In this document: piece by piece, positions 1-10,568 of the stretch
Layout: every line of letters begins with the position of its first letter
How positions within the stretch are numbered: position 1 is the first letter of the stretch
The notes under the pieces: generated by a model
What the model saw: the letters and a program-made list of their open reading frames with translations, nothing else
What the model was told of the DNA's origin: nothing
Databases searched by the model: none
Program-made: the position numbers and the translations under genes
NCBI GenBank assembly: GCA_022478985.1
Contig: JAKSZP010013342.1
Span: 1 to 64,000, forward strand
Reading direction: 5' to 3'
DNA length: 64,000 nt
Source: Massospora cicadina
Taxonomy: Eukaryota > Entomophthoromycota > Entomophthoromycetes > Entomophthorales > Entomophthoraceae

Positions 1-1486
1 TTTCCTCATGCACCTCGCGTTGTAAGAATATATATAATCTGATAATAGTAAGATGACTATTATCCATAGTCGAGTTAGAATTATCTTCAGGCCCAACTCT
101 TCAGCTGGTTTTAGAATAATACTGAATATCACACCCTTAAAGATTCGTTCCCTAAATCCTGTCCACTCAATCTTTGTTAAGATCCTCTGATGACAGTCCC
201 TTCAGCCTAACACACAGTTGGCAGCAATCCCTTAGCCATGGTTCCCTTCATCTCTAGATCCCCGCTCATATCTCTACTCTTCTCTGAGAGTCTACTAATT
301 ATTGCCTTCTGCATTAATATCCTTGAGATGGAATCTTCACGCTAGATGCTGATAGTCTAACTAATACAGAATCTACAGTCAAACTAATAAGGTTCTTTAT
401 TAGTATTTTCCCGACCATATACTTGTGTCAATAAGTGAGTTTATTTCAGTGTATTACTACTACTGTTTTTCTAATTTTGAGTTTCTTTATTATAGTGAAT
501 TCTAGTTAATTTATAGGGGATTTGGCTGTCTAACCCTTGGTTGACACCTCTTTCAATGAAACGGCAGCTGTTGCCATTAAATCTACCTTCCTCATCTTGG
601 CAGCAATGGTCTTCCCCATCCTGACTAGGATTCTGATGTTAGACATCCTCAAGACCTCAAATGAAAGAGTTGGAAACATATCATAAATGTTTTCCTCTCA
701 ATCCAAGCGAATCAGCCATAATTGTCTAGCAAGCAATTAATTCACTAGTTGCAGGTGGCACCACTCACCTCGCAACTCATTAAACATTCCCAATCAGTCA
801 GTGATGAAACCTGACCAATCCCAATCAGTACACCTGATAGTCAATTACTATCAGATGCCCTTATTTTGTTGGCCGCTCCGCCCAATGAGATATTAGGTAT
901 TCATCTGGATTGATCCCCGATGGATACAACCATATAAATATCCTAAAATCCCCCAAACATAGTTCCTCCAAAATTTGGGTCAACCGATTATCAATTCATT
1001 TCGCTTTAGGGAATTTTTTCCCTAGCGATACCAGGTAATCTAGCAGGCTGGGGATATGGCAAAAATCTCAACACCCTTCCACTGCAAATTAAAACCACTT
1101 AAGAAATTTGGGTATGTTTCCATCATGGCTAAATGTGTGCAGCCTGTCAATGCAGACCCCTTCCTCCCCAGCGCAACTATTCCAAATATGCTCTGCACAG
1201 TATAGCCACTCTGTAGTGTCACCTAAGCAGTTGGCGAGTTGGTTGGTTTGGCCACCCACCAGGTGCATTTGGTGAACGTTCTGGAAGAGCTGATCTATTA
1301 TACTTTTATTCTCTCAGAAAAGCATTTTTGAACCTGAAGTAGTATATCCAAGGTAATATTCAGTTCCGCATATTGAGATAACACAAACTGGGGTATTAAC
1401 CTGTCAAGATGATCCAGTTGCGCCATGGCTTTAGATTTTATGAAACTTTTTATGTGTTGATCAATGCCCTCTGTAGTGAGCATCAC
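1..1486 (-). pseudogene. Element I: decayed gypsy gag region
   Basis: On the minus strand the stretch immediately below the putative LTR at 1487 opens with codons reading MLTTEG, followed by an alpha-helical, Leu/Gln-rich segment of about 60 residues (1298-1486) and then another open block at 1040-1222. The same opening (MLTTG) directly follows the 5' LTR of minus-strand element F near 24345, which is why I call this gag. The rest, down to position 1, is broken by stops and frameshifts, and no zinc knuckle, protease or polymerase motif is visible. The element would continue to the left of the window. It could also be an unrelated gag lineage; the assignment rests on position and the shared opening. 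Confidence 0.4.
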
Positions 1487-1990
1487 TGTTAACTTTTGGC
1501 GGATTTGGTTGATTCCGCCAAACTGGTTGCACAGGGTAAGGACCCTTTGAGCAACATACAGGTGATATGAGGATCATTTTCCCCAGATAATTAATAATGT
1601 TAAAGTACTCAATAAGGAGCTATTGCCCCAACAATACCAATTTATTTAGTAATAAACTAACGACTAAATCCGTTTATCTTCCCTACCATTTTTCTTCAAA
1701 GACCCTTTTAATCATTTTCACTCGCAACTCTTAATTCATGGTATTCCTAGTTAATTTTATACCTTCCGCTTAGTAATTCTCTATTCACTACCAATTTAGG
1801 GATTTCATTCTATCATTAAGGCTTTAGCGGAATTTCCTCATTTCAATGAACCATAATTACTTCAATCAATTCACTTTGCATTAACATAATCTTTTGCTTA
1901 ATCTTGAGGCTCACCTTTACTTAAAATATAATCCATCAGATAGGTGACTTATTGTCCAGTCATATCGATTTCTCAACATCCTCCCTGTAA
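1487..1990 (-). repeat. Element I putative 5' LTR (AT-rich)
   Basis: Begins with TGTT at 1487, directly beside the conserved ctgtagtgagcatca motif (1471-1485) that abuts the LTRs of F and E. The sequence to about 1990 is AT-rich and without coding signal, as expected of an LTR. I found no second copy inside the window to fix the outer edge, so the right boundary is a guess. Confidence 0.3.
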
Positions 1991-1999
1991 AATAAGCAG

Positions 2000-3060
2000 A
2001 GGATACTAGCAGTGTCGGGGCAGCGCTCCTCTCCATCTCCAGCTCCCAAAGTGCAGCCAGTGAAGTTAGCTTCCACTTTGCCCTGCTCTCCTCCTTCGCC
2101 AGAGATGCCTTGCAAATTGCCTCAATTGTCACGTCTTACTAAGGAAATATTGATATCCCCTTGGCATCTCCGGCCATCTCTAGATCAAAAGCTGTAGCAA
2201 TGGGGAAGCCCAAACCCCCTACATCAAATCTAAATGTAGAGCCGTAACAGTTACAGTGTCTCCTCAAAAAGTTACCCAGTTAATTGAGCGCCCCCAGGAC
2301 CTACCCTGCAAAAAGGGAATCCCTGATCTTACCTCCCAACTGATGGATTCTTTGATGTGCATTTAGGATCCCTTTGACGACGAATCTGTAGGTGGTCATG
2401 AGGATGTCAGTCACTAATTCTTAGGAGCCCCAGGTGAAGTGGAGAGATACCTGATAGGTTGCCCCCTGAGAGAGTGAACCTGGCTAGGATCCACCTCCAA
2501 ACCTATCTCCGCCATGTGTTGAGGAGTTTTGAGGTCATTGACACTGCTAGTGACGCTAACCAGCTCATTGCCACCTTGATCTGACCTAACCAGTGTGTTC
2601 ATACCCTGCGAACTATCCAGGAGAAATACCCTGAGACTGCAAAAAGACTTGCCTCTACTCTCCATTTAAAGGATGTCCTCGTTCTTTTCCCCAACTTGGG
2701 TGGAACCTTAACCAAAGTGGAGGTTGTTATCAATGGAGTGCGGTTTAGGGCTATCCTTGACACTGGGTCCCCGATGAATGTTTTGTTAAAAAAGCTCATT
2801 AAAAAAACTGGCCCCCAATCTTGACTACAATCAAGAATATTGGACTGCAGGCCCAAACAACACCTATGGCATCGGGGCATACTCTTCTCTGCCCATCCAT
2901 TTCAGGAAGCTCATCTTGTTAGCTCCAGCGGTGGCCCTGGCTAACAATACCTATGGTCTACTCATTATAACCCTGTTCGTGCTCAAGCATGAAGGTATTA
3001 TTAACTTGAAGCAGGGTTATGTATCCATGCTTAATTAGGAGGTTCCACTGGTTTTAAACC
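2000..3060 (+). pseudogene. Element A: gag end and aspartic protease, broken
   Basis: Plus-strand remnant of the gag-protease part of gypsy element A. The strongest landmark is a retropepsin-like segment at about 2715-2790 reading VINGVRFRAILDTGSPMNVL, which contains the catalytic DTG. It is followed after a frameshift by GIGAYSSLPIHF (about 2870-2910), a block also present in the proteases of J (24.9-25.1 kb) and H (45.0-45.3 kb). Upstream, around 2100-2130, the string cctcaattgtcacgtc recurs in the same relative place in element E (about 27805). The 5' LTR expected by comparison with the 3' LTR at 13465 is not found, so A is truncated or rearranged at its left end. Several stops make the region non-functional. 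Confidence 0.6.
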
Positions 3061-4720
3061 AATTAGGAGCATAATAAAAAGGATTATGCTTGAATAGTTG
3101 AGTATCCCTCTTCCGCCTTATCGCTACATTACACCATAGCAGCATGGGATGAAAAAATGTTACCTCAATCAGTGGACGCCCTGGAGGGTATCCCTTTATA
3201 TGCTTCTAAAGAGGTGTTCATCAAGGGTGGTGAACAAAGGGTAGTTGACACGAAGATTACCTTGTAAATACAACAAAACTGACTACTGCACCTAATTATC
3301 ATTGACGAAATTGACCCGTTGAATCCCAGAGAATATTCCAGGCGTGCTAGACCATACCTATTAACGACCTATCAACCTCCTGCAAGGTAATTTTCACAAT
3401 AAAGATATGGTTGTAAAAATCATCAGGAGATCAGATGAGCATGTTTTTCCCCTTGAGGAAATAAAGCAAGTTCAATTTTTGGGTCTATGGCGGATATGGA
3501 CTTACCCGCTGAACAGTCTTTATGTACCCTACCTTCCATTAATATCTTCAATGAACTAAGCCCAGCTGAGATAGATAAAGTACACACCCTGCTCAAGGCC
3601 TACAGCGACATTTTCTCCAAAGTTTGCGCTGACTATGGGCATATGAAATGTTGGACTCATATGATTGAAGGTGGGGAGGCTCAACCCATCCTTTCTAAAC
3701 CCTATTAAAAAAATCAAAAGTTGAGGAGCTACAAATGTGGACAGATCTCAAACAGCTGATGTACTCTGGGTTGCTAGTGCCTTCACAAAGCCCTTGGTCA
3801 TCCCCTCTCCTATTGATAAAAAAGAAAAATGGAAGTCATCAGGAATTGATGGACTACCACAAACTGAACAACCTCACTAAGAAGTATAGTTACCCTATCC
3901 CTCACATTAATGACACTTTGGCCCAACTCTATAGGTCTAAATCCTTCTCCACCACGGACTTGGCTAGCGGTACAGGCAGATGGACCTTTCTCCACAGGAT
4001 CAGGAGAAGTGCGCCCTAATCTGCAGCAAGGGTTTTTTTCCAACTCAATAAACTACCTCAGGGGTTGTGTAATGCGCCTGCTACTTTTCAGCTGGCGATG
4101 GATCACATTCTCCAGGACCTTAAGCCGAACTTTGTGATCATCTATCTCGATGACATCACATTCTACTCCAAGATGTTCAACGAGCATCTCACACACCTAA
4201 AGGAGGCGTTTTAATGCTTGCAGGCATCTAACATAGAGCTAAAGTCCTCCAAGTGTACTTTTTTACAGAAAGAACTGGATTTTCTTGGGCACGCCATCTC
4301 CTCAGATGGGATACAAACTCTACAAGATAAAGTCAAAGCAATATCCAAGATTCCTGCGCCCAAAACCCTTCTTGAAATCCAAGTATTCTTGGGCATGATG
4401 GGGTACTACCATCAATTTATCCCCAAAATTTGCCCAGCTCGGAGAGCCCCTTGTCCGCTTCCTGGCCAAGAATACCCCCTTACATTGGGTTGCTGAACAA
4501 AAGGTCGCGTTTGAGACACTGAAGGAGCTATCGCAAAAAGGCTGATACTCTGCCACCCTGAGTATGGCAAGCCTTTCATGTTATTCACTGATGCTTCTGA
4601 CTACGCTGTTGGAGCTATCTTGTCTCAATTGGATGAGCATTGGGTCGATCATACCATATCTTACTTTAGCAAATTGCTTTTAAAAGCTGAGAGCAACTAC
4701 AGCTTCAATGAGGAGGAGTG
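3061..4720 (+). pseudogene. Element A: reverse transcriptase and first part of RNase H
   Basis: Gypsy-type reverse transcriptase. Visible in order: the pre-RT linker (3487-3708), the fingers motif LLIKKKNGSHQELMDYHKLN (about 3811-3870), TDLASG (about 3957), the catalytic YLDD at 4143-4154, FLGHAISSDGIQ (about 4284) and the LGMMGYYHQFI thumb (about 4390). RNase H starts at 4578 with FTDASDYAVGAILSQLDE. The catalytic aspartates are present, but several frameshifts and stops separate the blocks. Reading breaks at 4720, where element B is inserted. The next codons (EECLAVL) resume exactly at 11943, so the two halves belong to one ancestral gene. Confidence 0.85.
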
Positions 4721-6097
4721 TGTAAGTCTCAGAGAACGCCCTTTGGCTCTTAGTCACTCCATCTTCCCATTCCCAAATAAGAAGATACCAAAGAGGATGG
4801 CGGTACCCCTCATCACTCAGGGCGACCTCGCTTATGTAGTAGATGAGCAATGGGTAACAGCTCATTCACTTCAGATCACACTCCCAATACCCACACTTAC
4901 CTCAGCAGAACTGTTGTGGGGAATTAGCAAATTCTGTACCAAGTTACAAATGTGAAATCGTTTAGATTTAATTCAGCTGGCAATCTGGCTGATGTGCAAT
5001 ATTTGAATGGCTGTAAAAGCACAGTGGATGTGATATTGGACAGATCACCCGACGGTTCCAATTCAATCTCCAGAACAGTCGAACAAATATCAGGCGCTAT
5101 CAACATAAGTTTGAAGTCCTCAGATAGTAATTTGGGTGCTGTGCCTGATATGCCGCTCTTGACCAAACGAATGGTTAAATGACTGAGCGCGAGTGGGTTG
5201 GCCATCCTGATCCCGTTCCCAACCAAATGGACCCATCCCTATAAGGGATGGCCTTGGGGGATTCCTGTCGCCCATTGGGCCAAACACCATAATACTAATT
5301 GTTGGAAACATAGTCAAGCCCTGGCTCAGATGTTTGAGGTCAAACCAACAGAGACTCAGCTCACCGCCGAATTTTGCGATGTCAGTTCTCAAAGAATAAG
5401 CCACCCCATTCCCAAACAATGTTCCAGTCAGGTTGAATTGGTTGGGCCCCAACCCCACCCTGTCACTACCCAATATACCACTATTTAATCAGTTGCATGG
5501 CACTGAAAAAATTGTTGGTCGATTTTCTTACTTTCCTTTCCCAATAAAATTTTACCAAGAAGAAGTTTTTTACTTGTTTATTTTCCCTCTTAACCGCATC
5601 CCAGATGGCATTTCCCTGGTGGTCCATCACCCCGCACTTTGGGTGGGCATTACCAATCCTTTTGGTCACCATGGCTCCCTCTATCACCAATAGGGCCCAG
5701 CGAGTCTGATACTTTTGGTCCTACAACCCCGCTCTTGTTAATTTCCGATATCAGTACATGGGGATCTTATGGCCCTATGTACAACAATGGAAAGAGAGAA
5801 TCAATCTCCATATTGCCCCCAATGAGTCGACTGCTCAAGCCAAGAATCTCGTTGAGACTATCCCAGTAATCCCACCACATGCAGTGGGAACCGTTGAGTT
5901 GGGGATGGGTTCAGTGTGGTTCGCCATTGGAATACTCCTTACCCTGCTGCTACGCCACCACTTCGTTGTATCACACTTCTTGGCTCCATATCAAGTTTCA
6001 CGGTTGACAATGCCCCTGGCATTCTGGCTTGCTTTTTGGGTGCTCACGCATCCCGACTGGCAGGCTGGTCTAAACTTCTTCTGCCATTTCCATGACA
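4721..6097 (+). repeat. 5' LTR of element B
   Basis: 1,377 bp, TG...CA ends, paired with 10569-11942. Open frames within it (for example on either strand between 4924 and 5490) have no recognisable domain and are not conserved between the two LTRs, so I do not call them genes. The region 5514-5550 holds the presumed start of the transcript and a poly(A) signal. Confidence 0.92.
5514..5548 (+). promoter_or_regulatory. Presumed RNA start (self-primer) and AATAAA in LTR B
   Basis: GTTGGTCGATT at 5514-5524 is the exact reverse complement of the 11-nt site just after this LTR (6099-6109). In Tf1-type elements the first bases of the transcript fold back on such a site and prime reverse transcription, so 5514 would mark the 5' end of the RNA. 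AATAAA follows at 5543-5548, suitable for the poly(A) signal of the 3' LTR copy. The start site itself is inferred, not shown. Confidence 0.65.
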
Positions 6098-6098
6098 T

Positions 6099-6109
6099 AA
6101 TCGACCAAC
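6099..6109 (+). other. Self-priming primer-binding site of element B
   Basis: AATCGACCAAC begins one base after the LTR end and pairs over 11 bases with 5514-5524 of the same LTR. There is no TGG start as expected for a tRNA-primed PBS. Element D has the same arrangement with a different 11-mer. Confidence 0.75.
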
Positions 6110-6990
6110 CATTAATTCCAGCCATTTCCGCCTTGGTTTTTGAATTGGGCGCTGCAGTGGTTACCCTCTACCAGATGAACTTGCAATTAGTTTGTGTTGT
6201 TTGTTGTTTATTTGGTCACTTTCTGACTTCAGGAGAAGCATCCACTCTACTTTGGGAAACTTTCTTCAAGTCACCCAAGTGGTGCAGACTGCATCTTCTC
6301 GTACTTCCTCCATCCCAGGAAAAGGATCAAGTATCCCCTCCCAAGATATTGCAAATCAGGTTCTCAATGCTCTCACCAAAGTACAAATGAGTACGTCAAT
6401 CGCACTCAGTAATGCTTCAGTGATATCTCATGCCTAACAAAGTCTCGCGTTGTTGGACGCCGTGGATGGAGATTCCTGCCATTGGGTGAGAAGTCTTTTA
6501 TGTTCTTCCTCACAAAAAGAAGACCCCATTCCCCTGCTGGCTGCTGTATCAGCTGCCCTAAAACCCCATGTGTCCCAATCAAATCACTTACTCAGACTAC
6601 TCCTAAACATGGCTGAAGCCCCTAATTTGGCTTCTCTGATTTCCACCTTTTGTGAGCTGGCTTCCGCGTCAGACCTATCTACCAATATGCTTCAGGCAGT
6701 CTTTAGAGCGAGTTTGAATTTGGTTTACACACACCACGTGGCCTGGTCTACCATTTAGGAATCAGTGGATCAGATATGTGTCATTGCAACTACTATCAAA
6801 GAATTACCTCATCATGTTTCCCCGCATCAGAAGGGAAACTTTAGATAGGATTTTCTAACAAATATGTAGACGATGTGTCTGACGCTAGAGTAGCTGTTGA
6901 AGTGGATCCCAACCCCGCCATAACCCCCAAGTCTGAAGTTGCTACTTCTGGAGTCAACTATGAACGACTCTGTTCAAGCCCAGATGGAAT
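6110..6990 (+). pseudogene. Element B: gag region, broken
   Basis: Follows the primer-binding site. Two open blocks remain: 6192-6437, which ends with the Ser/Ala/Gln-rich DIANQVLNALTKVQMS, and 6450-6758, which is Leu/Ala-rich and helical. These are the expected features of a capsid-type gag, but I see no zinc knuckle and no residues that identify a subfamily. A frame ending 6390 overlaps the first block in another phase and reads into the LTR, so it is a shadow. Assignment is by position between LTR and protease. Confidence 0.55.
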
Positions 6991-6993
6991 AAA

Positions 6994-7413
6994 ATGATTT
7001 CTCCCGCACTTGTACTCCCAATTTTCTCCCCAGCTAAAAACCCTGAACCTGGGTTTGACATACCCGCTATCTCTTCAATCGTTCTCAAGTCAGCTGAATC
7101 TCCAAACAAACAGAATTCCACTTATTTCCTTATACCTATGAGAATCAGTGTCGGTCCTCATCATGTATCATTCAAAGCTCTGGTGGATACTGGAGCAGCG
7201 GGGAACTTCATGAGTGTTGAGTTGGCACAACAACTAAAATTGGAAATGGATGTGGGCGCCTCAGTAATGGTTGCCTCGTCTGCTTACCAGTCTTCATATG
7301 TCATTCACCGGCCGTTAAACTTCTCAATTCACCAATATAACTTCTGCGATCAGTTTTTGGCCATTCTGAACCTGGTATTCCTGGTGATCTTGGGTGTGGG
7401 ATGGTGGCATTGA
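6994..7413 (+). pseudogene. Element B: aspartic protease segment of the polyprotein
   Basis: Contains a retropepsin core: FKALVDTGAAGNFMS at about 7170-7215 with the catalytic DTG, and the C-terminal hydrophobic flap/ILG signature VFLVILGVGWWH at its end (the family commonly shows ILG-x-x-WL/W). The same pair of motifs occurs in element D at 62074-62304. The frame is closed by a TGA at 7411 where related elements read on, so this is a piece of an interrupted polyprotein and not a complete gene. Confidence 0.85.
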
Positions 7414-8960
7414 CAACATGTGAAGATTCATTTAGAGTCTAATACATTGTCGTTTACCAATGATGATTCAGAGGGAGAGTTCCCTTTTATCAACACCCTC
7501 AAAAAAATACAAGGAACCAGCTCTATCACTACCTTAGTTACCTCCGCGGGCATCCTGGCCAATTTTCCTGAAAGCTTAATGCAATATCAGAAAATTTTCG
7601 ATATGGAAAAAGCGGACCATCTGCCAAAACATTCCAGGTATGATTGTGGATTTTGGACAACCGTGGAATTGGTGAACAAAAACTGCCTGTTTTATCCTCA
7701 TACAGCGGAGAAAGAGGTCGCACTCAATACCTGGTTGGATGATATGTTAAAAAAGGCTGGTTGTTCAAAGAAACCTCTCCTGTCACCTCCCCTATTGTAT
7801 TTTCAAGAAATTGGATAGATCAAACCATCCTTGCATAGATTACAGTCACCTGAACAAAATATCAGTTACAGATCCCTACCTATTGCCCTTAGAACAGACA
7901 ATCAGTCAGGCGATTGCCAAACTCGTGTTTTTTTGAAATTAGATCTGGTGAACGCTTTCAATCAAATTTGGGTGATGGAAGGACAGGAATGGTTGACCGC
8001 AATCTGGATGAGGCGAGGCATTTTTCAATTTCGTGTAATGCCCTTTAGGTTAAAAAATGCTCCTGCTACGTTCCAACAAATGATTGACAACACGTTAAGG
8101 GGATCTCCGGTTCTCTTATGCTATTGCATACATTGATGATATCCTTGTCCATTCCCCAACCCCTGAACAACACATTATTGACTTGGAAGCAGTGGTGTCC
8201 GCCCTGCATAAAGCAGGGTTGTTCCTCAAAGCTTCCAAGTGCAATTTTTATAGGGAAGAGGTTACCTTTCTTGGAAACCTAGTTCTCAAAGAAGGTGTAA
8301 CTATCCCTCCCAACAAATTAGATGCAATCTGAGAATGGCCAACTCTGACTACACAGAAGCAACTTCGGAGTTTCTTGGTAACTATCATTTTTTTAAAAAA
8401 TTTTCCCCTACACTTTCTCAGTTGGCCGCTCCGCTCCATCCCCTCACTGGGAAAAATGTACCGTTTTGTTGGACCCCCAAATGTCAGCAGGCTTTTAAAT
8501 CAATCAAAGAGGTGTTTGTGTCTCCTCCCATTTTGAAACATGCTGATCCCACCAAACCATATATCTTTGAATGTGATGCTTCGTCAGTAGCAGTGGGCGT
8601 AATGCTGCTTCAGGACCATGACAGTCTTGAACATCTGGTCGCTTATTTTTCCCAAAAATTCACTACTATGGAGCATCCTTGGGCATTTATGACAAGGAAC
8701 TGGTGGCTGTTGCATGGGCTTTAACTCATTGGCAATACCTGTTACAGGGTGCCCATCATGAGCTAACAGTTCGCACAGATCACCATGCTCTCTTGTATTT
8801 CCGCAAACCTCAAAAAATTGGTGCACCAGCAGGCCTGAACCTATTGGGACCTGTGTAGTTTCAACTTCAAATACTTTCTTGTCAAGGGTGCGCTCAATGT
8901 CCTCCCCAACTTCTTAAGTCATAGCCCTGCTCACTGTCCCTTGGAATCTGAGGAAGTGGA
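7414..8960 (+). pseudogene. Element B: reverse transcriptase and RNase H
   Basis: Reverse transcriptase blocks are seen in several frames: the pre-RT segment 7420-7818, KLDLVNAFNQIWV (about 7938), RVMPFRLKNAPATFQQMID (about 8031-8090), the catalytic YIDD at 8129-8140, FLGNLVLKEG (about 8268) and FLGNYHFFKKFSP (about 8370). RNase H follows with FECDASSVAVGVMLLQ (8571) and the later VRTDHHALLYF (about 8770). Catalytic acidic residues are mostly retained. At least three frameshifts and several stops make it inactive. The sequence is clearly closest to element D within this window. Confidence 0.88.
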
Positions 8961-10038
8961 TCTTGTTACCATAATCCCTGCCACTCAGATCCTGTCAATC
9001 GTTCCCTCATTGTTTTCTCTACCGCTTTGTCTCCTGACGAACTGTTATTGGCCCAAGTGTTGGCTGCTCAAACGGCTTGCCCTGAGGGCGTGGAGTTGGT
9101 CAAGCAGTTGACGAACTTGAGTCCTAAACACTCCCTATATTCTTTAGAAGAGGGGCTCATTTACTTCCATTCTCATGTGGGTTCCCCCCCCTTTGCCCAA
9201 AAGTATTCCGCGCACACCATGATCCTCCCACAGTTGGACACCCCAGTAATAAGAAATGCATCAATCTGATCAAGCGTACCTTAAATTGGGCAGGACTGAC
9301 CAAAGAGGTTCCAGCTTGGATCACCAATTGTGTTACCTGCACTAGGGCCAAGTAAGATCGCTCCAGTAAGATTTGGCTCTTACACCCTTTACAGCAGGCG
9401 GAAGGTCCATGGACATCGTATCCATAGATTTTATCATCGATCTCCCCTGTTCTAATGGGTTCTTAGTGATGATGGTGGTGGTAGATCGCTTCACAAAATT
9501 CTCCCTTTTTGTCCCTTGCACTTCTGCGATTACGTCAGAAGAAAATGCCCATCTTTTTGTACGACATGTGTTTTCAATGTTCGTTCTTCCCCAGGAAATT
9601 GTTAGTGACTGGGGTACTCAGTTTACTGCACACTTTTGGAACGAACTCCTATTGATCCTGAAGATAACCCCCTGTCAATCCACGGCGTATCACCCCCAGT
9701 CTGACAGTCAGACTGAGCAGGTTAATCAAGTCCTCAAACAATACCTGCGTTGCTATGCCACAGCAGCGCAGGATACCTGGTCTGGTGACTTGCCTCTTGC
9801 TCAATTTGCATACAATAACAGGATCCATGCCTTCACGGGGTTTTCACCATATGAAGCAATGCTGGGCTATAACCCATCATTTTCAGTTAGGGCAAGCTTG
9901 CAACCTGAAGTTCAAGCTGCCACGGATCACGCTACCCATATTTGTTCAACTCAAGCCTTGGTACGGGAACACCTCACCAAAGCAATTGATGACTATAAGT
10001 GATTTGCAGACTGTAAGCGCCTTCTGGATCACAATTTT
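8961..10038 (+). pseudogene. Element B: integrase core
   Basis: The best-preserved block is 9373-10002, a 209-residue open frame. It holds the DDE triad of a retroviral-type integrase: Asp in DIVSIDF (about 9412), Asp in IVSDWGTQF (about 9598) and Glu in SQTEQVNQV (about 9710). AYNNRIHAFTGFSPYEAMLGY (about 9808) is the usual gypsy motif after the core. The upstream zinc-binding HHCC part (9027-9370) is present but frame-shifted. All three catalytic residues survive although the polyprotein is broken on both sides. Confidence 0.92.
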
Positions 10039-10560
10039 ATGGTGGGTTCTTACGTCATGCTTGATACCCAGCATTTGCAAATTCAAACCCCTTCCCACAA
10101 GTTTTCCAGTAAGCATTTGGGCCCTCACTTAGTGGAGCAAGTATTGGGTAATGGGGAATTCCGCCTGAAGCTTCCCGCACATTGTTTTCAGCACCCAGTC
10201 TTCCATGTTTCCCAGTTGTCACCATTCAAAGATGTAATTCCCATGGACCCAGAACCAATCGTCATCAATAGCGAGGAAGAGGCTGAGGTAGAGGCTATCT
10301 TGGCATCTCACAAATTGCGGCATTCAGTTCAATATCTCATGGCCTGGAAAGGATACCCAGCTTACAAAAATAGTTGGGTCAAAGTGCACGATTGCACGAA
10401 TTGCATGGCTCTGGTCAAAGCCTTCCACGCATGCCACCCCAAGGCTCCCCATCCCCCTCAGAAAATCGCGACGATTATGGCTATCAAGATACCTAAAGCA
10501 CACAAGGATGTGGCTCTGGCGCAATTTCCTGGTGGGGATGCCATTCCTTTGGAAAAAGGA
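10039..10560 (+). pseudogene. Element B: integrase C-terminus with GPY/F and chromodomain
   Basis: The frame begins with a GPY/F-like module (KHLGPHLVEQVLGNGEFRLK, about 10112) and then HPVFHVSQLSPFK (about 10195). A chromodomain follows: EVEAILASHK...QYLMAWKGYPAYKNSWVKV (about 10285-10390), with the aromatic positions LMAWKGY and SWV typical of the family. In chromoviruses this domain is thought to target integration to marked heterochromatin. The frame stays open past the polypurine tract into the 3' LTR, ending at 11028. I treat the part beyond about 10560 as read-through and not as native protein, because LTRs of this size are not normally coding. Confidence 0.9.
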
Positions 10561-10565
10561 AAGGG
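10551..10565 (+). other. Polypurine tract of element B
   Basis: GGAAAAAGGAAAGGG lies three bases before the 3' LTR start (10569). It is the expected primer site for plus-strand synthesis and confirms orientation and LTR boundary. Confidence 0.85.
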
Positions 10566-10568
10566 TAA

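Noticed and set aside
5120..5488. Overlapping open frames on both strands in LTR B
   Set aside because: Inside an LTR and not conserved between the two LTR copies.
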